Assembly: GCA_027475525.1 (NCBI GenBank)
Contig: JAMWFC010000094.1
Span: 1,624 to 65,623, forward strand
Direction of reading: 5' to 3'
From: Macrolepiota albuminosa
Lineage: Eukaryota; Basidiomycota; Agaricomycetes; Agaricales; Agaricaceae
DNA length: 64,000 nucleotides
Below the pieces are notes generated by a model. It did no database searches. It had not been told where the DNA came from and saw only the letters and a program-made list of their open reading frames with translations. Of this stretch, positions 1 to 12,901 are shown in pieces; the stretch's first letter is position 1, and the number at the start of each line of letters is the position of its first letter. A program made the translations under genes and the position numbers.

Positions 1-477
1 TTTGAATTTGGGCCAGACCAGGTCACTGTGCAACGAGACTTAGTAAAAGCCCTACAAAATGCCAAGCCCTTGGTTCTCATTGACTATGCCTCTGCTGACC
101 CTGTTATCTTGGCAGTGGATACTTGGTACATTGCCGTTGGCTACTTCCTGTGCCAGTGCCTTAGCAATAATTGGAAACAGCAATGCTACAACTGCTTTGG
201 GTCTATCACGCTAAATGACCAAGAATCTTGCTACAGTCAGCCTAAACTAGAGCTTTATAGACTCTTCAAAGCTTTCTGGTCGCTAAAAATGTATTTGATT
301 GGCATGCGGAACCTTATTGTAGAAGTCGACGCCAGGTACATCAAAGGCATGCTGCAGAATCCCAATATCCAGCTATCCGCTAGCATGAGCCGTTGGGTAG
401 TCACTATTCTCATGTTTCACTTTGAATTGGTACACATCAAGAGCTCTTTCCACGGCCCAGATGGACTCTCTAGGTGA
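1..477 (+). pseudogene. Ty3/gypsy pol fragment: RNase H end
   Basis: The reading frame is open from the window edge, so the reverse transcriptase lies to the left outside the window. The protein has the layout of the RNase H-like domain that follows gypsy reverse transcriptases: a start resembling LIDYASAD, a central YSQPKLELYRLF segment (the usual self-labelled E in the ELE/KEL region), and the terminal HGPDGLSR resembling the H..AD.LSR end motif of the family. It stops at 477 and the pol continues downstream in other frames with interruptions, so the copy is decayed. Family assignment is from motif recognition only. Confidence 0.8.
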
Positions 478-2158
478 CCATGGCAACCTGGTGACCTGGC
501 AGTGAATCCACAGGCTGATAGCGATTTTGAGGACTGGATCAACCGATTACATGGTTTCGTGCACCTTATACAACAACCAATTCCCTTGCTGCATCGGCAA
601 CAACCTACCAGCATCCTTTTACATCCCCTTGTTCCTTACCAACCCAAGATCTTTAGCGCACCTCTCACATTCTACATGGCAAGCATCTTCGGTCAAGACT
701 TGCCTCCAGTAAAAGTTGTGCAAAAACCTCACCCACTAAGAGAAGACAGCAGAAACTTGACATATGATCCGCTAAGGCAAAGGCAGAAGACAGTCACCTG
801 TTAGTAGTTGAACAGTGGATATAAGACCTCAAGCAACTGGCAGAACTTACCGATGAACAATACGCGGCCTTTATCCAATACGCCACCCAGTTCTTCTTTA
901 CTGACAACTGCCTTTGGCGACAAAATTGAGATGGCACTCACAAGCTGATCATCAAGCCAGAAAGTCGTTTATAGGTCCTACGCGCCATGCATGACGAGCT
1001 AGGACATAGAGGTCTATATGCTACCTGAGCCTCTCTTTTAGAACGGTTCTGGTGGCCACACGCTAGTGCCGACATCGCTTGGTACATTAGGACTTGCCAC
1101 CTCTGCCAAATTCAACAAACCCGCCAAGTGCTTATCCCACCAACCGTTGCAACGCCAGCTCCCCTCTTCAGCAAAATCTACGTTGACACCATGCCTATGC
1201 CCAAATCTGGTCGCTACAAGTACATTATTCAAGGTCGTTGCTCGCTAATCCACTGGCCTGAATTCCAAATGCTTCAAAGAGAAAACATGGAGATGGTCGC
1301 TAGGTGGCTGTTTGAGGACGTCATTTGCCATTGGGGAGCGCTAAGGGAAATTGTCATGGATAATGGTGCGCCAATTATCAAAGCATTAACCTATCTTGCC
1401 AAGAAATACAACCTCCATCACATTCAAGTTTCTGGCTACAACAAGTGCACCAATGGCCTGGTAGAGAGACCACACTTTGACATCCAGCAAGCGCTCTTCA
1501 AAGCAGTCAATGGCAACAAATCTCATTGGAGTGAAGCGACATACTCAGTATTTTGGTTGGAAAGAGTTACCATTCGTAAGCGCATGGGTTGTTCTCCCTA
1601 TTACGTGGCTACTGGCACCCATCCTTTACTCCCTGCTGATATTATAGAAGCAACCTACCTTCAGCCAGCACCCAACAGCATCTTAGCAACCACCGATCTG
1701 ATCGCCAGACAAGCTATTGATCTCCAATGAAGGAAAGAAAATTTGGAGCGACTCCACAAGGTAGTCTTTAGTGCCCATTGCCAAGCAGCCCTGTGATTCA
1801 AAACCGAGCATAGCACTACTATCAAGGATTACAACTTCCCAAGGGGAGCACTAGTGCTTATGCACAATTTCAAAATCGAGACCTCATACAACAAGAAAAT
1901 GCGACCGTGCTATTTGGGACCTTTGGTAGTCATTTCTCGTAACCGTGGAGGCGCTTATGTGCTCTGTGAATTAGATGGTTCAGTGCTGCATCGACCTGTT
2001 GCCGCCTTTTGCCTATTACCATATCTCGCCAGGGAACAAGTTGACTTGCCGCTGGAAGCGCTAGATATTGACACCGCCAAACTTAGAGAACTGGAGAAAA
2101 CAGAGCTTCTAGATGATGACGACTTGCCGACCATAACAAAAGAAGAAGAACACAATGA
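478..2158 (+). pseudogene. Ty3/gypsy pol fragment: integrase and C-terminal tail
   Basis: Order on the strand: a linker (502-804), an H2C2 zinc-binding segment around 985-1130 ending in the CHLCQ box, the integrase core at 1140-1730 with the DNGAP and E-containing VERPHFDIQQ motifs, then a tail at 1854-2158 (YLGPLVVISRN, then a leucine/acidic stretch DDDDLP). The zinc-binding part has a stop near 1026 and the tail lies after a break around 1730-1800, so it cannot make a full polyprotein. It follows the RNase H relic directly and belongs to the same element. A small relic of the same tail recurs at 50167-50290. No chromodomain is visible, unlike the elements at 21-41 kb. Confidence 0.8.
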
Positions 2159-3176
2159 TGACACCAACTGTAGTTGGGTGTGCTGGATGTATACACAGTA
2201 CAATGCTGTCTCCAGCACTTGGCATGCGTAGTTATGAGGAGTCCCGACAGAGTCCCAGTGTGCTCGAGCAAAGGTGATAAAACGACATGCTAGAGGATAG
2301 CGCCTCGCGTGCTACCTGGCAAATGGTAAGCGTCGTAGTTTTCACAAAGATATAGAAGAAAAGGCAAGTAGCACAGCGTAGTGTGCCCATAGGTGGCTAG
2401 CGCCCAACTTAGTGACAAAGTTTGAGCAAGCTAGCGCAACTTGAATGCTAAGGGTAACTTAGGTGCTCAAGAAGTTATGATTTGTTTTCTATGTACATCC
2501 AAAGTAGCTATCTTTTATACTATGCACTATTATATTTTTTAAAATGAGTCCATTAGCGGCACTACCAATTAGCGCCTCTCCTCGTGGTTGTAGCTAACAG
2601 CGACCTGTCAATGGCAACCAGTACGCATAGGGCAACAGCGACCAACGGCGTTATAGCCCATTGGCCACGGTGACTTCAAACTGACTTAAACTTTTGTAGG
2701 AGTCTGCTCACTTTTTAGTGTAATTCCAGGGTATGGTCAGAAAATCCTTGACAGATGCCGTGAGTCCTGCTGCCAGTGCTAAATCTAGTATCAATTTTTG
2801 ATGAATAGAATGTCAGGCTAGAGTATATCCTGTTCTGTCGCTGCTGATTCTTTAGACTTCTAATTAAAGTGCCTCATCCAATGGCAGTGCCTAATGCTAA
2901 CCCCTTTATGGAACTAATTGGGGTTTGGTCAAAGTCATGTCCCTGCCGTCTTGCTAGTGCCTTGAGTCCCTGGTCTCCTAATCCTCCAAGGTCAATGAAT
3001 GGTATATGCTGAAGGCCTGGTCATGGTAGTTAAGACTGATAACCAGTGCCTATAGTTGAGTGCCAAGATCTGTGGTTTCCTGTGTCTAAGAGGATTGCTA
3101 GGGTCTCGAGTATAGCCTGTGTCTGTAGACCTGTAGTGTACCCCTTGATGCGCTCAGTCCGAGTAGAAGCCTATCA
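2159..3176. repeat. LTR-like repeat A, copy 1
   Basis: Bounded by TGACACC and CTATCA. The same sequence in reverse complement occurs at 18374-20564 (three partial or full copies) and at 50741-51000, which defines it as a dispersed repeat of about 1 kb. Shared landmarks include the near-palindrome CCAACTGTAGTTGG at its left end and the block reading GAGGAGTCC on this strand. A TATA-like TATAAAAG lies on the minus strand near 2515, so the natural transcription direction may be opposite to the pol to its left; it may then be an inverted solo LTR rather than the 3' LTR of that pol. No matching 5-bp flank was found. Confidence 0.65.
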
Positions 3177-3587
3177 ACGACTAAAAACAATATAAAAACT
3201 CGATAAGCCCATCCTTTCCTTTGCTTACTTTCACTTCACTTTCCTTGCTGTTCCGCTTACAGTACTATACTTCGCAAACATTCTTTTCTTATATATTGAA
3301 GATGCAGCACTAGCGTGTCACCAACACTTAGCGCTTTGCGCAACCTTTGCCAAGGGTTTTTCCGCTATGATGATTTACTGAGCGTTTCCCTTTCTTTATT
3401 TTTTTGATTAAGTCCCTTCTCTGCTACAGCCCTTACTAGGTCACACTGGAATTTCTGATGGCACTTGTTAATCTTCCCATTGCCCCCCCCTTTTTTTCAG
3501 AACAAGCAGTAAGAAAATATATAGGAACAGGCAGCAAGTGTACAAAATATAAACAAGATGGCTAAACTACCCTATAGTCCGTCTATT
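3177..3587. other. No gene seen; pyrimidine tract
   Basis: About 410 bases with no credible coding content. It holds a C8T7 tract at about 3482-3496, which on the minus strand reads as a purine tract of the kind that precedes a 3' LTR, but no LTR start was recognised beside it. Confidence 0.4.
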
Positions 3588-5974
3588 TGCTCTCATTGCC
3601 CAGCGGGAGGCTGTCATCTGAGGGCGGCAGGGAGTCGTCTCGAAGCGGCAAGAGGTTCCCAGGTTGGATGTTGTTTGAGGTCTGCCAGTCTAGCACATCC
3701 TGGCAGTTGGCTTGGTAGTCTTGTAGGACGGCAAGACTACGGGCTAAGTTGTCATATCGGAGTCAGAACACCATTAGTTGAGCGTGTATTCGTTCTTGTT
3801 CCTGACCAAGGACCTCCTTCATCCTTATTGCTCGCCCGGCAAACCGTTCCAACATCTTGTGAGGATGCAACATGACCATGGGATACATCAAGTCCTGCCC
3901 CAGCCACCGGAAAGCACTCCCGTCAATGTGAGGCACAGGCTGGGGTGTCCAAGCGGGATCAATCCTGGTGACAATCGGTTGCCGGGGCTCCAACCTGGCA
4001 ATGTCCTCTGCGTTGGACACCTCCTGCTGCCAGGAGGCAGTAGGCCCATAGGGCGGCAACCACTGCCAATTTGGCTCCTCCCTCAGCATCTCCTCTGGCT
4101 CCTCTGACCTTGCCAGGGTCTTTACTACCGCCTCCCCTGCACCCATGTTGTCCTCCCCATCTGCGTCTTCATCACTGGCAGCCGTTGCCACTGCCTCAGT
4201 GCTTCCCTCTTCCCTTGTTGCCACTGCCAATGGCGCCACCTCCTGCTGCTCTTTCCTTGGCAGTGGGGCCATACCCGCGTTGTCCTCATCATTGGCAGTC
4301 AGCAGAGAAACCCCTCTCAGGTGGATGGGAGAAAGAAACTTACTTGGCCTGGCTTCTGGATCCCTTAGTGGCAGGCGACTGGCAGCAAGCGCCTTCTCTA
4401 GCTCCTCCATCTCTATGTCCTCGGAGGTAGGGGGAGGAGACTCTACCCACACGTGCTTAGCCTTGCCCTTCTCTTTGGTGGGTGAAGAGACTTGTCGTTT
4501 CAAAGGGACCATAGTCCCTTGGTGCTCGCCAGTGCCACAGTTGCCGACTGTTGCATATTTGTCCCCTTGACGTGTCAGCAGTGCCAGGGAACTCTTGCTG
4601 ATTGTTGCCATGTCTCCAGCAGCCTTCTTCTTCTTCTCTCCTTCAACAAACTCCCACACTCTCTTGACCAAGACAGCATGATTAAAAGTGCGTTCCACTA
4701 CTGCATTGGGAGCTCCTCTGTGCTCACGACTCTTGGTGCCATCCAGAGTACAAGCTCATTTAAGGGTCCTGCACCAATAGCAGGGCTGACTACCAGTAGG
4801 GTACCAGCACCCCTCTGGGTTGTTGTCAGCCCAGCATTTGTTGCACTGGTAACCAAGTCAGTAAGCATGGTAAAAGAAAAAGTGGTAGGCTTACCGTGCC
4901 CTGAGAATCTCTAAATTCCTGCCTTGCCGTGAGCTCAACAGTCTTCTTATTCTTCATCTCAGGCAAGACCACTCCCGCATCCATTCCCTCATCAAGAACG
5001 GTGTCTTCCCAGCACGGTACCAGCAGACTCTTCAATTCAGCATCAGTGAAGGTGGTCTGCATTGGTGCCTGCAGACATAGGTCGGTAGACATCACTTAAG
5101 TCTGAAAGAATGCTTACCACGTACTTGGGAGCCTTTCCCTTATGAGACTTGGAAACAGTAGTTAGCGTGGCATGGCAGCAGCAAGAATAGGTAAAAACTC
5201 ACTTTCTTCAAAGCCTTACCCAGCTTTACTGGGGAGCCCTTCCTGCTAGCTGGCAGTGTCGGGCTCTGTGCACTGCCAGCACATGAAACCTTGCTGGATC
5301 CTGCCACAATCAAATCTTGTCCCTTGGTGACTGGCACCTTCCCATGGTCAATCTCCTCCATCTCCTCCACCAATGCCTGTGCATGTGCCTGCTCTTCTAG
5401 CGCCCTTGTGATCTCCTTAGCGTCGCAAGAGGTGGCAGTAGCAAGTTCCTCCTCCACCTGCATCTGTGCCAAGGGCGCCAGCACCTCCTGTTTGCTATGA
5501 GGAGACAAGTCAGACCACAGCTAAATCAGAAATCAGGATCAGAAATACTTACTCAGGTGCAGGCGCGCTTACCGTCATTGGCAAGGCGCTGGAGAGAATA
5601 TCCTCCAATTTGTCCTCAATAGTTGGGACAGGAGGAGGCACCTAGTAATGCAATTAGTAGTGACGTGGCAAATTTTGGCAACAACTCACAAAACGAGAAA
5701 AGGGCGCCAGCCACTCTGTGCCAAGATTGTTGACATACTGAGCCCAACACCACTCCCAGACTTCGATCTCACAATCCCACCCTATGCCTAGCACCCTCAC
5801 CTCTAGCCAGCACTCCAACAACTTCATCACAGCAACAATCAAGTTTGGAGGTGCCTCTGTGCCCACACTCTCGATGCGCCTAATGAATTTGTTGGCTTTT
5901 TTGATGTAAGCATGGGCGGCATCTTGAGCCTCACAGGATGGCACTGGGGGCGGAGTTGGAATATGGAAAGACAT
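3588..5974 (-). pseudogene. Multi-exon gene with Zn2Cys6-like cysteine cluster, interrupted by TGA
   Basis: Reads on the minus strand as exons 5974-5690, 5641-5573, 5520-5203, 5147-5118, 5068-4895 and 4845-3588, with introns of about 48-55 bp that begin GTGAG/GTAAG and end AG. The last exon opens with a six-cysteine cluster of spacing C-x2-C-x8-C-x8-C-x2-C-x6-C, close to the fungal Zn2Cys6 pattern. Then come a K/R-rich and acidic low-complexity middle and a C-terminal segment with heptad-like charged helices. There are in-frame TGA codons inside the zinc cluster (about 4756) and at 3763-3765; both could be mutated CGA. Upstream exons may exist. The same architecture occurs at 45113-47183 and in part at 18058-21103. 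The function is unknown; DNA binding is an inference from the cysteine pattern. Confidence 0.55.
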
Positions 5975-6502
5975 ATCTTTTTGTCAGAAGTGCCAGGTAA
6001 AAATAGGGAGAAGAGAAGAAGTCCAAACTCATGTGCTAGAACTATAAACAAAATCTGAAGAACGCATGGACCACTTGTCACAAAAGCGGTAACGGGGACC
6101 CCATACAGGATTAGCACATCAATGGCAGGCTACGGCAACATGGCACAGGCTCAGGATACCTTAGCATGCGCTAATTAACTAATTTTGGTGATATTTGATG
6201 GCCATGCATGGCAAGAAGCAGATCCAATCAATGATAGCGCCGACGGCAGACAGAATGACAACTGACAGATGGCATTAGTCACTGATGACAGTGCTTAGCG
6301 AGAAGGTTGATGATCTATCAAAAGCTGATGGACAGCTTGGTGTTTGACCTTGGCGTCTGACATTGCTTAGCACCTCGATTTGGCACCTGACATTGCTTAG
6401 TATTTTGGACAGACAGAAGGTTGATGGCTTGATGGTTTAGCATCGCAATCTGCTGCCTGGCGTTGCTAAGCGTCTTGAATAGATGGTAGGGATCTGAAAC
6501 TG
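5975..6502. other. No gene seen
   Basis: About 530 bases between the zinc-cluster gene and an LTR-like repeat. Short repeated phrases around GCTTAGC occur (6295-6470) but no coding or structural element is supported. Confidence 0.4.
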
Positions 6503-7420
6503 TTGGAGCCACCCCATAAATTTTCCAAGTTCACTGCACTTTGGCGTTATTAGTTACTTGGCGATGGTGACCTTGTAGTAGTATAAAAGTGCTTACCGAC
6601 TTGTACATAAAACAAGAAGAACAGAGTTTCCTGCTCTCTTTACTTCAGTATCCCTTATGGTCCAAATCTTATTTACGGTCAGCAACGTTGAAGTCATCGG
6701 CAGTTGCAGACTATCGCTAGCCAACATCATAACTCGTGCCTTGCAGCTATGGCAGGCATTAACATTGCTTAGACTTCGCTAAGCTTACCGTGCTCTTGCC
6801 ACTTATCTTGCTGTGTTCACTTACCACTTCTTCCCTAGGTGCTTTGCCTTAGCGCTTGACACTTGCCGACCCCTTTTTCTGACTTTACCTTATTTTCATA
6901 GGCGCGTTCTCTGGGACCTGCCCAGGACTCCTCACATCACTTTTAGCATGCCCAACGCAAGCTTTTGGTATGGTAACACTATTGTTATATTTGTTACTGA
7001 CCAAACTTTGGGCATCATCACCGCTCACTCCAGTCTCTCTTATGGTCTAGTTCTCATTAACAGTCAGTAAAATTGAAGCAGTCAGCAGTTACAGACTATC
7101 ACTATCCAATGAAACCTTCATGTCTTGTATTTATAGCAGGCATTAATGTTGCTTAGACCTTGCTAAGCTCCCCATGTTCTTGCTGCCTACCTTGCTGCAT
7201 TCTACTTACCGTTTCTTCCACAGGCACCTCTTAGCACTTGTCACCTGCCAACCCCTTTCCTGACTTTTCATTATTTTAACAGACGTGATCTCTGGGACCT
7301 GCCTGGAACTCTCCTCAACACCTTAAGCATGCCCAATGCAAGCAAGCTTTTGGTCCAGTAATATTATTCTTACATTTGTTACTGACCAAACTTTGGATGT
7401 CATCAGCATCATTGCAATCC
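6503..7420 (+). repeat. LTR-like repeat B with an internal duplication of about 386 bp
   Basis: A TATAAAAG box lies at about 6578-6585, followed by two diverged direct copies of a segment (landmarks near 6701 and 7087) that share the CAGACTATC, CAGGCATTAA and GGACCTGCC blocks. A gag-protease coding region of a gypsy element starts just downstream on the same strand, so this is probably the 5' LTR or leader region of that element. The block GGGACCTGCCCAGGACTCCTCAC resembles part of repeat A, suggesting related LTR families. Exact ends are uncertain. Confidence 0.5.
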
Positions 7421-7479
7421 AGGAAATCTGGCAGCAGACAATCTAAACAGCACAATATAAACTGAAGCAGAGACAACTA

Positions 7480-8837
7480 CCCATTGGATGCTAATCTACA
7501 AAGTACTCCAGCTTAATGCTGTTAACAGGCCACCTACTTTGTCCTGGGAAGAAAGAATCAAAACATTGGAAAGGGAGTTAAAGTCACTAAAGAATCAGGT
7601 CTTTGACATGATAGAGATTAAGAAGGGCAAGTAGCAGTTAAAGGATTATAGGCCCTCCAGCACTACAATGGACTCTGTACCAGCAAAACCCTCAACTTCA
7701 AGCGCTAAAAACAATGTACCCAATATAACTAAGATGCCCATTGTGACCAAACCACCACTACACCATTATTCAGGCCTTGCTGGAAACTATGCCCCACCTA
7801 TAAATCAGAACTTCAGAGCATCAGACAAGCCTATGGGAGGCTATCAACCAATGGTGCCTATATATGATTTAGAAAAGTCTAAGGAAGTCTTTGATCACAT
7901 CATGAAAAGCCAGGTTACTTTATCAGTTGGAGAACTAGGCAGTGTGGCACCCAATGTTAGGAATCAGACATGTACAGCCATCACTCCTTGACAAAACATA
8001 ACTAACAATGTGATGGCTGTGGACAAATGTGATGATGCACTACCAGGATATGTATATTACTGAGGCAGTAGCAATGGAGACAGTGGAAAAGAGTGACTAC
8101 CTCAGGAAGCTACGTTGGTTGATCTGGTTGAAACCTACCTAAAATCACTAAGATCTGATAACAATCCTGCCATCCTAACTGTAGCTCAAGACTCTCATGC
8201 TATTTGTTTGATTATGTTAACCATGAATGGGAAAAGCAAGATAGAGTCTATTGTGGATAGTGGATCACAGATCATCTCAATGGCAGCTGACATCACTAAC
8301 AAGCTTGGCATCATTTATGATCCTGTAATTATCCTTAATATGCAGAGTGCTAACAGCACTATTGATCAATCTCTGGGAATGACTCAGAATGTCCCCTGTA
8401 CTATTGGTGACCTTACATTCTATTTGCAAATTCACATTTTCAGATCTCCTGCATATGACTTATTATTAGAAAGACTATTCAACATGTTAGCAAGATCAGT
8501 AGTCAAGACAACTTCTGAGGACAAAACAACACTAACTATTAGCAACCCTAATTCTGATGTTAGGAGAACAGTACTAACATTTCTCTGGGGAAAATTCCAG
8601 AAGCCTGAGCCAAGGAAGTGACCTTATATTAGCAATGACTCTTGCAAGTGTTTTCTGGTGCCCTCAAGGAGATGAGTGATGAGGATCATGGGGATGAAGT
8701 GCCTATCTTGGACTATAATCATTGGACTGGGCAAGTAACTTTTATATCACATACCTCTTTAGCCCACAAAGTTTTGAATTTCTCTTTATCATTTACTAAT
8801 GAAGCTTTATCATACCTATACCTCACAGCTTTCAATA
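7480..8837 (+). pseudogene. Ty3/gypsy gag-protease relic
   Basis: Two open segments, 7668-7991 and 8115-8621, separated by stops, plus a tail up to about 8837. The second contains a retropepsin active site (IVDSGSQ, aspartate near 8256) and the downstream hydrophobic YDLLLERLF segment that corresponds to the second conserved glycine region of the fold, here with E-R in place of the usual G-R. The family normally provides nucleocapsid and protease to a gypsy element. CpG dinucleotides are almost absent, suggesting heavy CpG mutation. The reading frame runs without a stop into the mariner fragment, giving an accidental in-frame chimera (ORF 8642-9487). Confidence 0.7.
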
Positions 8838-9715
8838 TTACTGAAAACCAATGGGCTCAGAAGCATCAGAACTGGACTATAGAGGACTGGAAAAGGGTGT
8901 TGTGGACAGATGAGACAAAGATTAACAGGATTGGGTCAGATGGGAAGCAGTATGTGTGGAAGCTACAAGGAGAAGACATTTCAGACCGAACAACTACACC
9001 TACTGTGAAGCATGGAGGAGGGAATAATCTCATGGTATGGGGCTGTATGAGTTGGAATGGGGTAGAAAAGCTTGTAGAGGTGGTGGGGATCATGAATGCA
9101 GAGCAGTACTGTGAAATTTTAGATGATGGAGCAAAGAAGAACTTTGTGAAGTTGGAGATGGAGGAGGGTGGCCACTACTTTCAACAGGACAATGACTCCA
9201 AACACAACTCCAAGAGGGCTGACAAGTGGTTTGAGGACAACAACTTTAATGTCCTTTGGTGGCCAGCCCAATCCCCTGATCTCAACCCTATTGAACATCT
9301 CTGGGAGTACCTCAAAGAGCAACTTAGGCAGTATGAAACACCTCCTTATGGTGTGCATGAATTTTGGGAGAGGGTTGCAAAGGAGTGGGATGAAATACCA
9401 CCAGAGATATGCCAAGGACTAATAGAAAGCATGCCTAGGAGGATTCAAGCAGTTATCAAGGCAAATGGAGGACATACAAAGTACTAGATACTAAAATTAG
9501 AGATGCTCAAAAAACTGTCCCAATGAGTGAATATTTTAAAATGGCTATTGCTCCATCAGTTTTGATCTTGATTACATACACCTAGATGTATTCTGTAGCG
9601 ACGATGCCCTAGTATTTTACATGATTTAATCAGGATTTTATATACTTCCCATCCTTCATGCCAATGTCATCTTTCAAAAAGTATGAAAAATTGGGACAGT
9701 TTTTGAGCCACTGTA
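8838..9715 (+). mobile_element. Tc1/mariner-type transposon, 5'-truncated
   Basis: The transposase catalytic domain is recognisable: WTDE (first D), FQQDND (second D) and PQSPDLNP-type motif (here AQSPDLNPIEHLW, with the third acidic residue E), the DDE pattern of Tc1/mariner enzymes. The N-terminal helix-turn-helix region and the left terminal repeat are missing; the sequence joins gypsy gag-protease DNA at about 8838. The right end is present: a terminal repeat at 9690-9713 followed by TA, then Helitron coding sequence resumes. An inverted copy of about 20 bp of that terminal repeat lies at 9505-9524. Only one CpG occurs in 8641-9480. The element cannot transpose by itself. Confidence 0.85.
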
Positions 9716-12110
9716 TGCTTTTCGACGTCTTCCAGTGCTCCAGTCAAGAAATTGCCTCAATGTACTGATTCTAGATATTCTACGATAGCCTTTTGAAACC
9801 CCGACAATAGGTCCATGATTTTTTCCCTGACTTCATCTGGAGTTAACCCTCCTCGAATCCACAAAAGCATGTGTAAATGAAGGGTAAGCCTACCTTGTTG
9901 CTCCACAGTACCGTAGTATGCTGAAGTATGCCCATACAATCCCGGATTATCTGAGTTAGTTCCTAATACGTGGATTATGAATGCGTTTATCATAAAATGA
10001 AAGAAACGTGCGCCGGCAACAGGATTCTTGGATATNNNNNNNNNNNNNNNNNNNNNNNNNNNNNNNNNNNNNNNNNNNNNNNNNNNNNNNNNNNNNNNNN
10101 NNNNNNNNNNNNNNNNNNNNNNNNNNNNNNNNNNNCTTGGGGTATGTAGAATGACCAATACGCAGAGCCTTTCTGTTAGACATCCAATGTTGCATTGCAA
10201 GGCCTTTAAGTTCATCCATAATCTTGGCTGATAAAGCATCACTGGTTTGACACCAGACTCCTTATTATCTTCATGTACTGTCGGGTCTATTGTACCAGCC
10301 TCGTCAGCGCTTTGGCGATGAACAATGGACACAGGAGAAACATCTTCAGGATATCCCTCTAAGTTGCTGTACGATATTTCCAGATTGCTATATGAAGAAT
10401 GGTTAAGTTTGAGCCATTCTAACACATGCTGAACATTCTGTCTGCTCACGAGCAAAGGTAGCCTCTGTAACTTCTTAGCAGATGGCTTGCAAGGACCAGA
10501 AAATAAAATTGCGATCATGTCATCAAGGTCGGTTACAGGAGGTGGAAGGACTTGATATACCTTCTGAATAGGTGACTCAAAAGCAATAAGATGCGCCTTC
10601 ATCCTTGCTCAGACCAGAGGCTGAAACATGAGCATAACACAAGGACTTTCTTACCCTAGCAACTAATATCTGTTCAATCCAATTAAGGTGTTTTAACACG
10701 TCAGGTATAGGGCCAATCCAAAAGCCATTGGCTAGCGCGTTTTTTGGAATGAGCCCATTGAACGGTTGCTGTCTGCACAATCAACAAACGTGTTTACATG
10801 AGTGATCAATTACCGGTCCTCTCAGCTCCCTAACATGATCTGTATTGGATAATCGTTCTATTTTGGTGACTCCTGGAATGCAGAGTACGTCTAGATAACC
10901 TTTCATACTCTTGAGAGGATTCATATTGGCTACAGGATGTTGGAGACCACACACCGCACAACCTGCTTCCTCCACGTATCTCTGTCCTGTGCCAGAACAA
11001 AAATTTCTTACAATATCCATGGTTCGCGACTTACTAAGTGGATGTGGTGGAAATACTACACTTTCATCTGGATCCGGATATTCTTGTTCAAGAGGTATGG
11101 CGATGCTTTGTTCAATGCATGTGGATTTATGGATATGTCTACAAGTACCGTGATGACAAGGATATGAGGATCATCTCTGTTTACATGTGCAACGGGCAAT
11201 TGCCCGCTGTGCTGCGTCTTTGGTTTGTTTATCTGGCTCAGACCATAACACCGTAGTGTTGATGATGCACGATAGGCAACTGTGACCATCAAACTTAAAG
11301 GGTAATTCTTCCTTCAGTATAGAACTACTCATACTGATGCCGTGCATGCAGGCAACCAGATGGATATTTTTTATAGACAAGTGGTTGATTAACTTTTGTA
11401 CAGGTATTTGCGCATGCACAAAGCCTTTCGTCACAGAATATGATGCAAGACCGCTGGCATCTACATGATTAACATATTTGAACACCCACCCTACCATGAC
11501 GTGATCGTGACCGGCAGACACATACGGACTAACTGCCTCTACAGGAAATGAATAGAACTTGCCACCACCAAAGTGAAGTACACAACTCAATATGTATCTC
11601 TTCGAGTAGTGGAGTGTACGAACATGGTTTTGTAAGATGATCGATGGACGGAGTACATTATATGCGTAGAGACAATTTGTACGCTCCATAGTAAGTATTA
11701 CGTGCCTGAGTGCGAGTACATAAACAAAGGACGGCCAGCCATCAGAAAGGTCAACATCCTCTTCAATTAAACGTGCAATTACTGTAGCATCACACAAGCT
11801 GTGTTTTACAGCACGTCAAAATATACTGGTGCCGGACACACAGTCCCTCAAGGAAATTGCAAAATTGTGCCATAGAATATGTTCTCTGATTGATAGAACT
11901 TGTAAAACACAACACGTCCTCGCAGTGTGCATACCGGTCCAAAATTGGCAAACATGTACCCAAGGGTATAGCAAATTGTATAGGTCGATGTAACTATGAG
12001 GAGACCGTTGATTGTACATTCGTCTGTCCAGATAAACAAACCGCTGTTTAATTGACGCAATGTCTAGTTTGATACGCAAACACTGTGAAAGACGTCGGAA
12101 TGTGTATAGA
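9716..12110 (-). pseudogene. Helitron replicase/helicase, N-terminal half, broken
   Basis: On the minus strand the order is that of Agaricomycete Helitron proteins: an N-terminal region with LYAYNVLRPSI and FKYVNHVDASG, a cysteine-containing segment (AGCAVCG), a segment with ALANGFWIGPIPDVL followed by LVARVR, and the Rep (Helitron-like N) domain ending in the HUH motif LHLHMLLW and the YLESVH segment. In-frame TGA codons lie at about 9757, 10781, 11171 and 11816, there is a one-base frameshift near 10602, and a 100-base gap at 10036-10135. The C-terminal SF1 helicase is absent: the coding sequence is cut by the mariner copy at the TA of 9714-9715 shortly after the HUH motif. The Rep endonuclease would nick and join single strands in rolling-circle transposition; this copy is dead. 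Confidence 0.8.
10036..10135. other. Assembly gap, 100 N
   Basis: A run of exactly 100 N inside the Helitron coding region. A round number of this kind is normally a placeholder for a gap of unknown size. Confidence 0.99.
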
Positions 12111-12901
12111 CGTAAAAGTGCAACATGAGAGTGGTGCTGATTTACCTCAGCATAATCACATCGGTTGATATGGTGGGTGCATAAACCTATAAGAGGTGCA
12201 GAACCACTACGGTCGATTCACATGCATGATACATTGCGTTCTGAATGCATGCAGGTTGCATTTGAAATGTTGTGTACTACATAGTGTGGTTCAACAGGCT
12301 TTACATTGTGTAAAGAGGGTCTGGTTTGCATTCAGTTCAGTTTAATATGTAGGTGAAACATCGATTAATAGGATATAACTGACCCAATATTATATGCATT
12401 TGCAGATACAACAAGGATGTATAATCCGCACATGATGAGGATTAATAGGATATAACTGACCCAATATTATATGCATTTGCAGATACAACAAGGATGTATA
12501 ATCCGCACATGATGAGCAGATAAACACTAGCCCATTGCTCAACAAAAAAGGTGATGAGTCACATACTAATAACTTGAAAGGTGGTATTTGTTACACAAGC
12601 TTCAAGACAGACAACCCTGCGGTAAGACACGTAATTCGTTATTACATAATCATTTGTATAGACAACCGCTGAGTATAAGTACAATTCATATTACATCAAT
12701 GTATTAGCAAAACATACAAATATTTACATTAGTATATAGATACAAACACAATTTTTTTTTTTTTGATACATCAAATGTAAACACAACATATGACAATAAT
12801 ATAGGGTCAGGGGTCGGATAATGTAATTCAGAGATGGACTACAACAAATAATTGATTAACCACCTGATAATACAGACATGTTCCAATTATAAATACGTAC
12901 C
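12111..12901. other. No gene seen; AT-rich intergenic stretch
   Basis: AT-rich sequence between the Helitron relic and the next minus-strand gene. It contains a 77-bp duplication and a T12 tract near 12752. Nothing else is supported. Confidence 0.4.
12363..12516. repeat. 77-bp direct duplication 1
   Basis: Copies 12363-12439 and 12440-12516 are adjacent and look identical. One of fifteen duplications of exactly this period. Confidence 0.95.
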
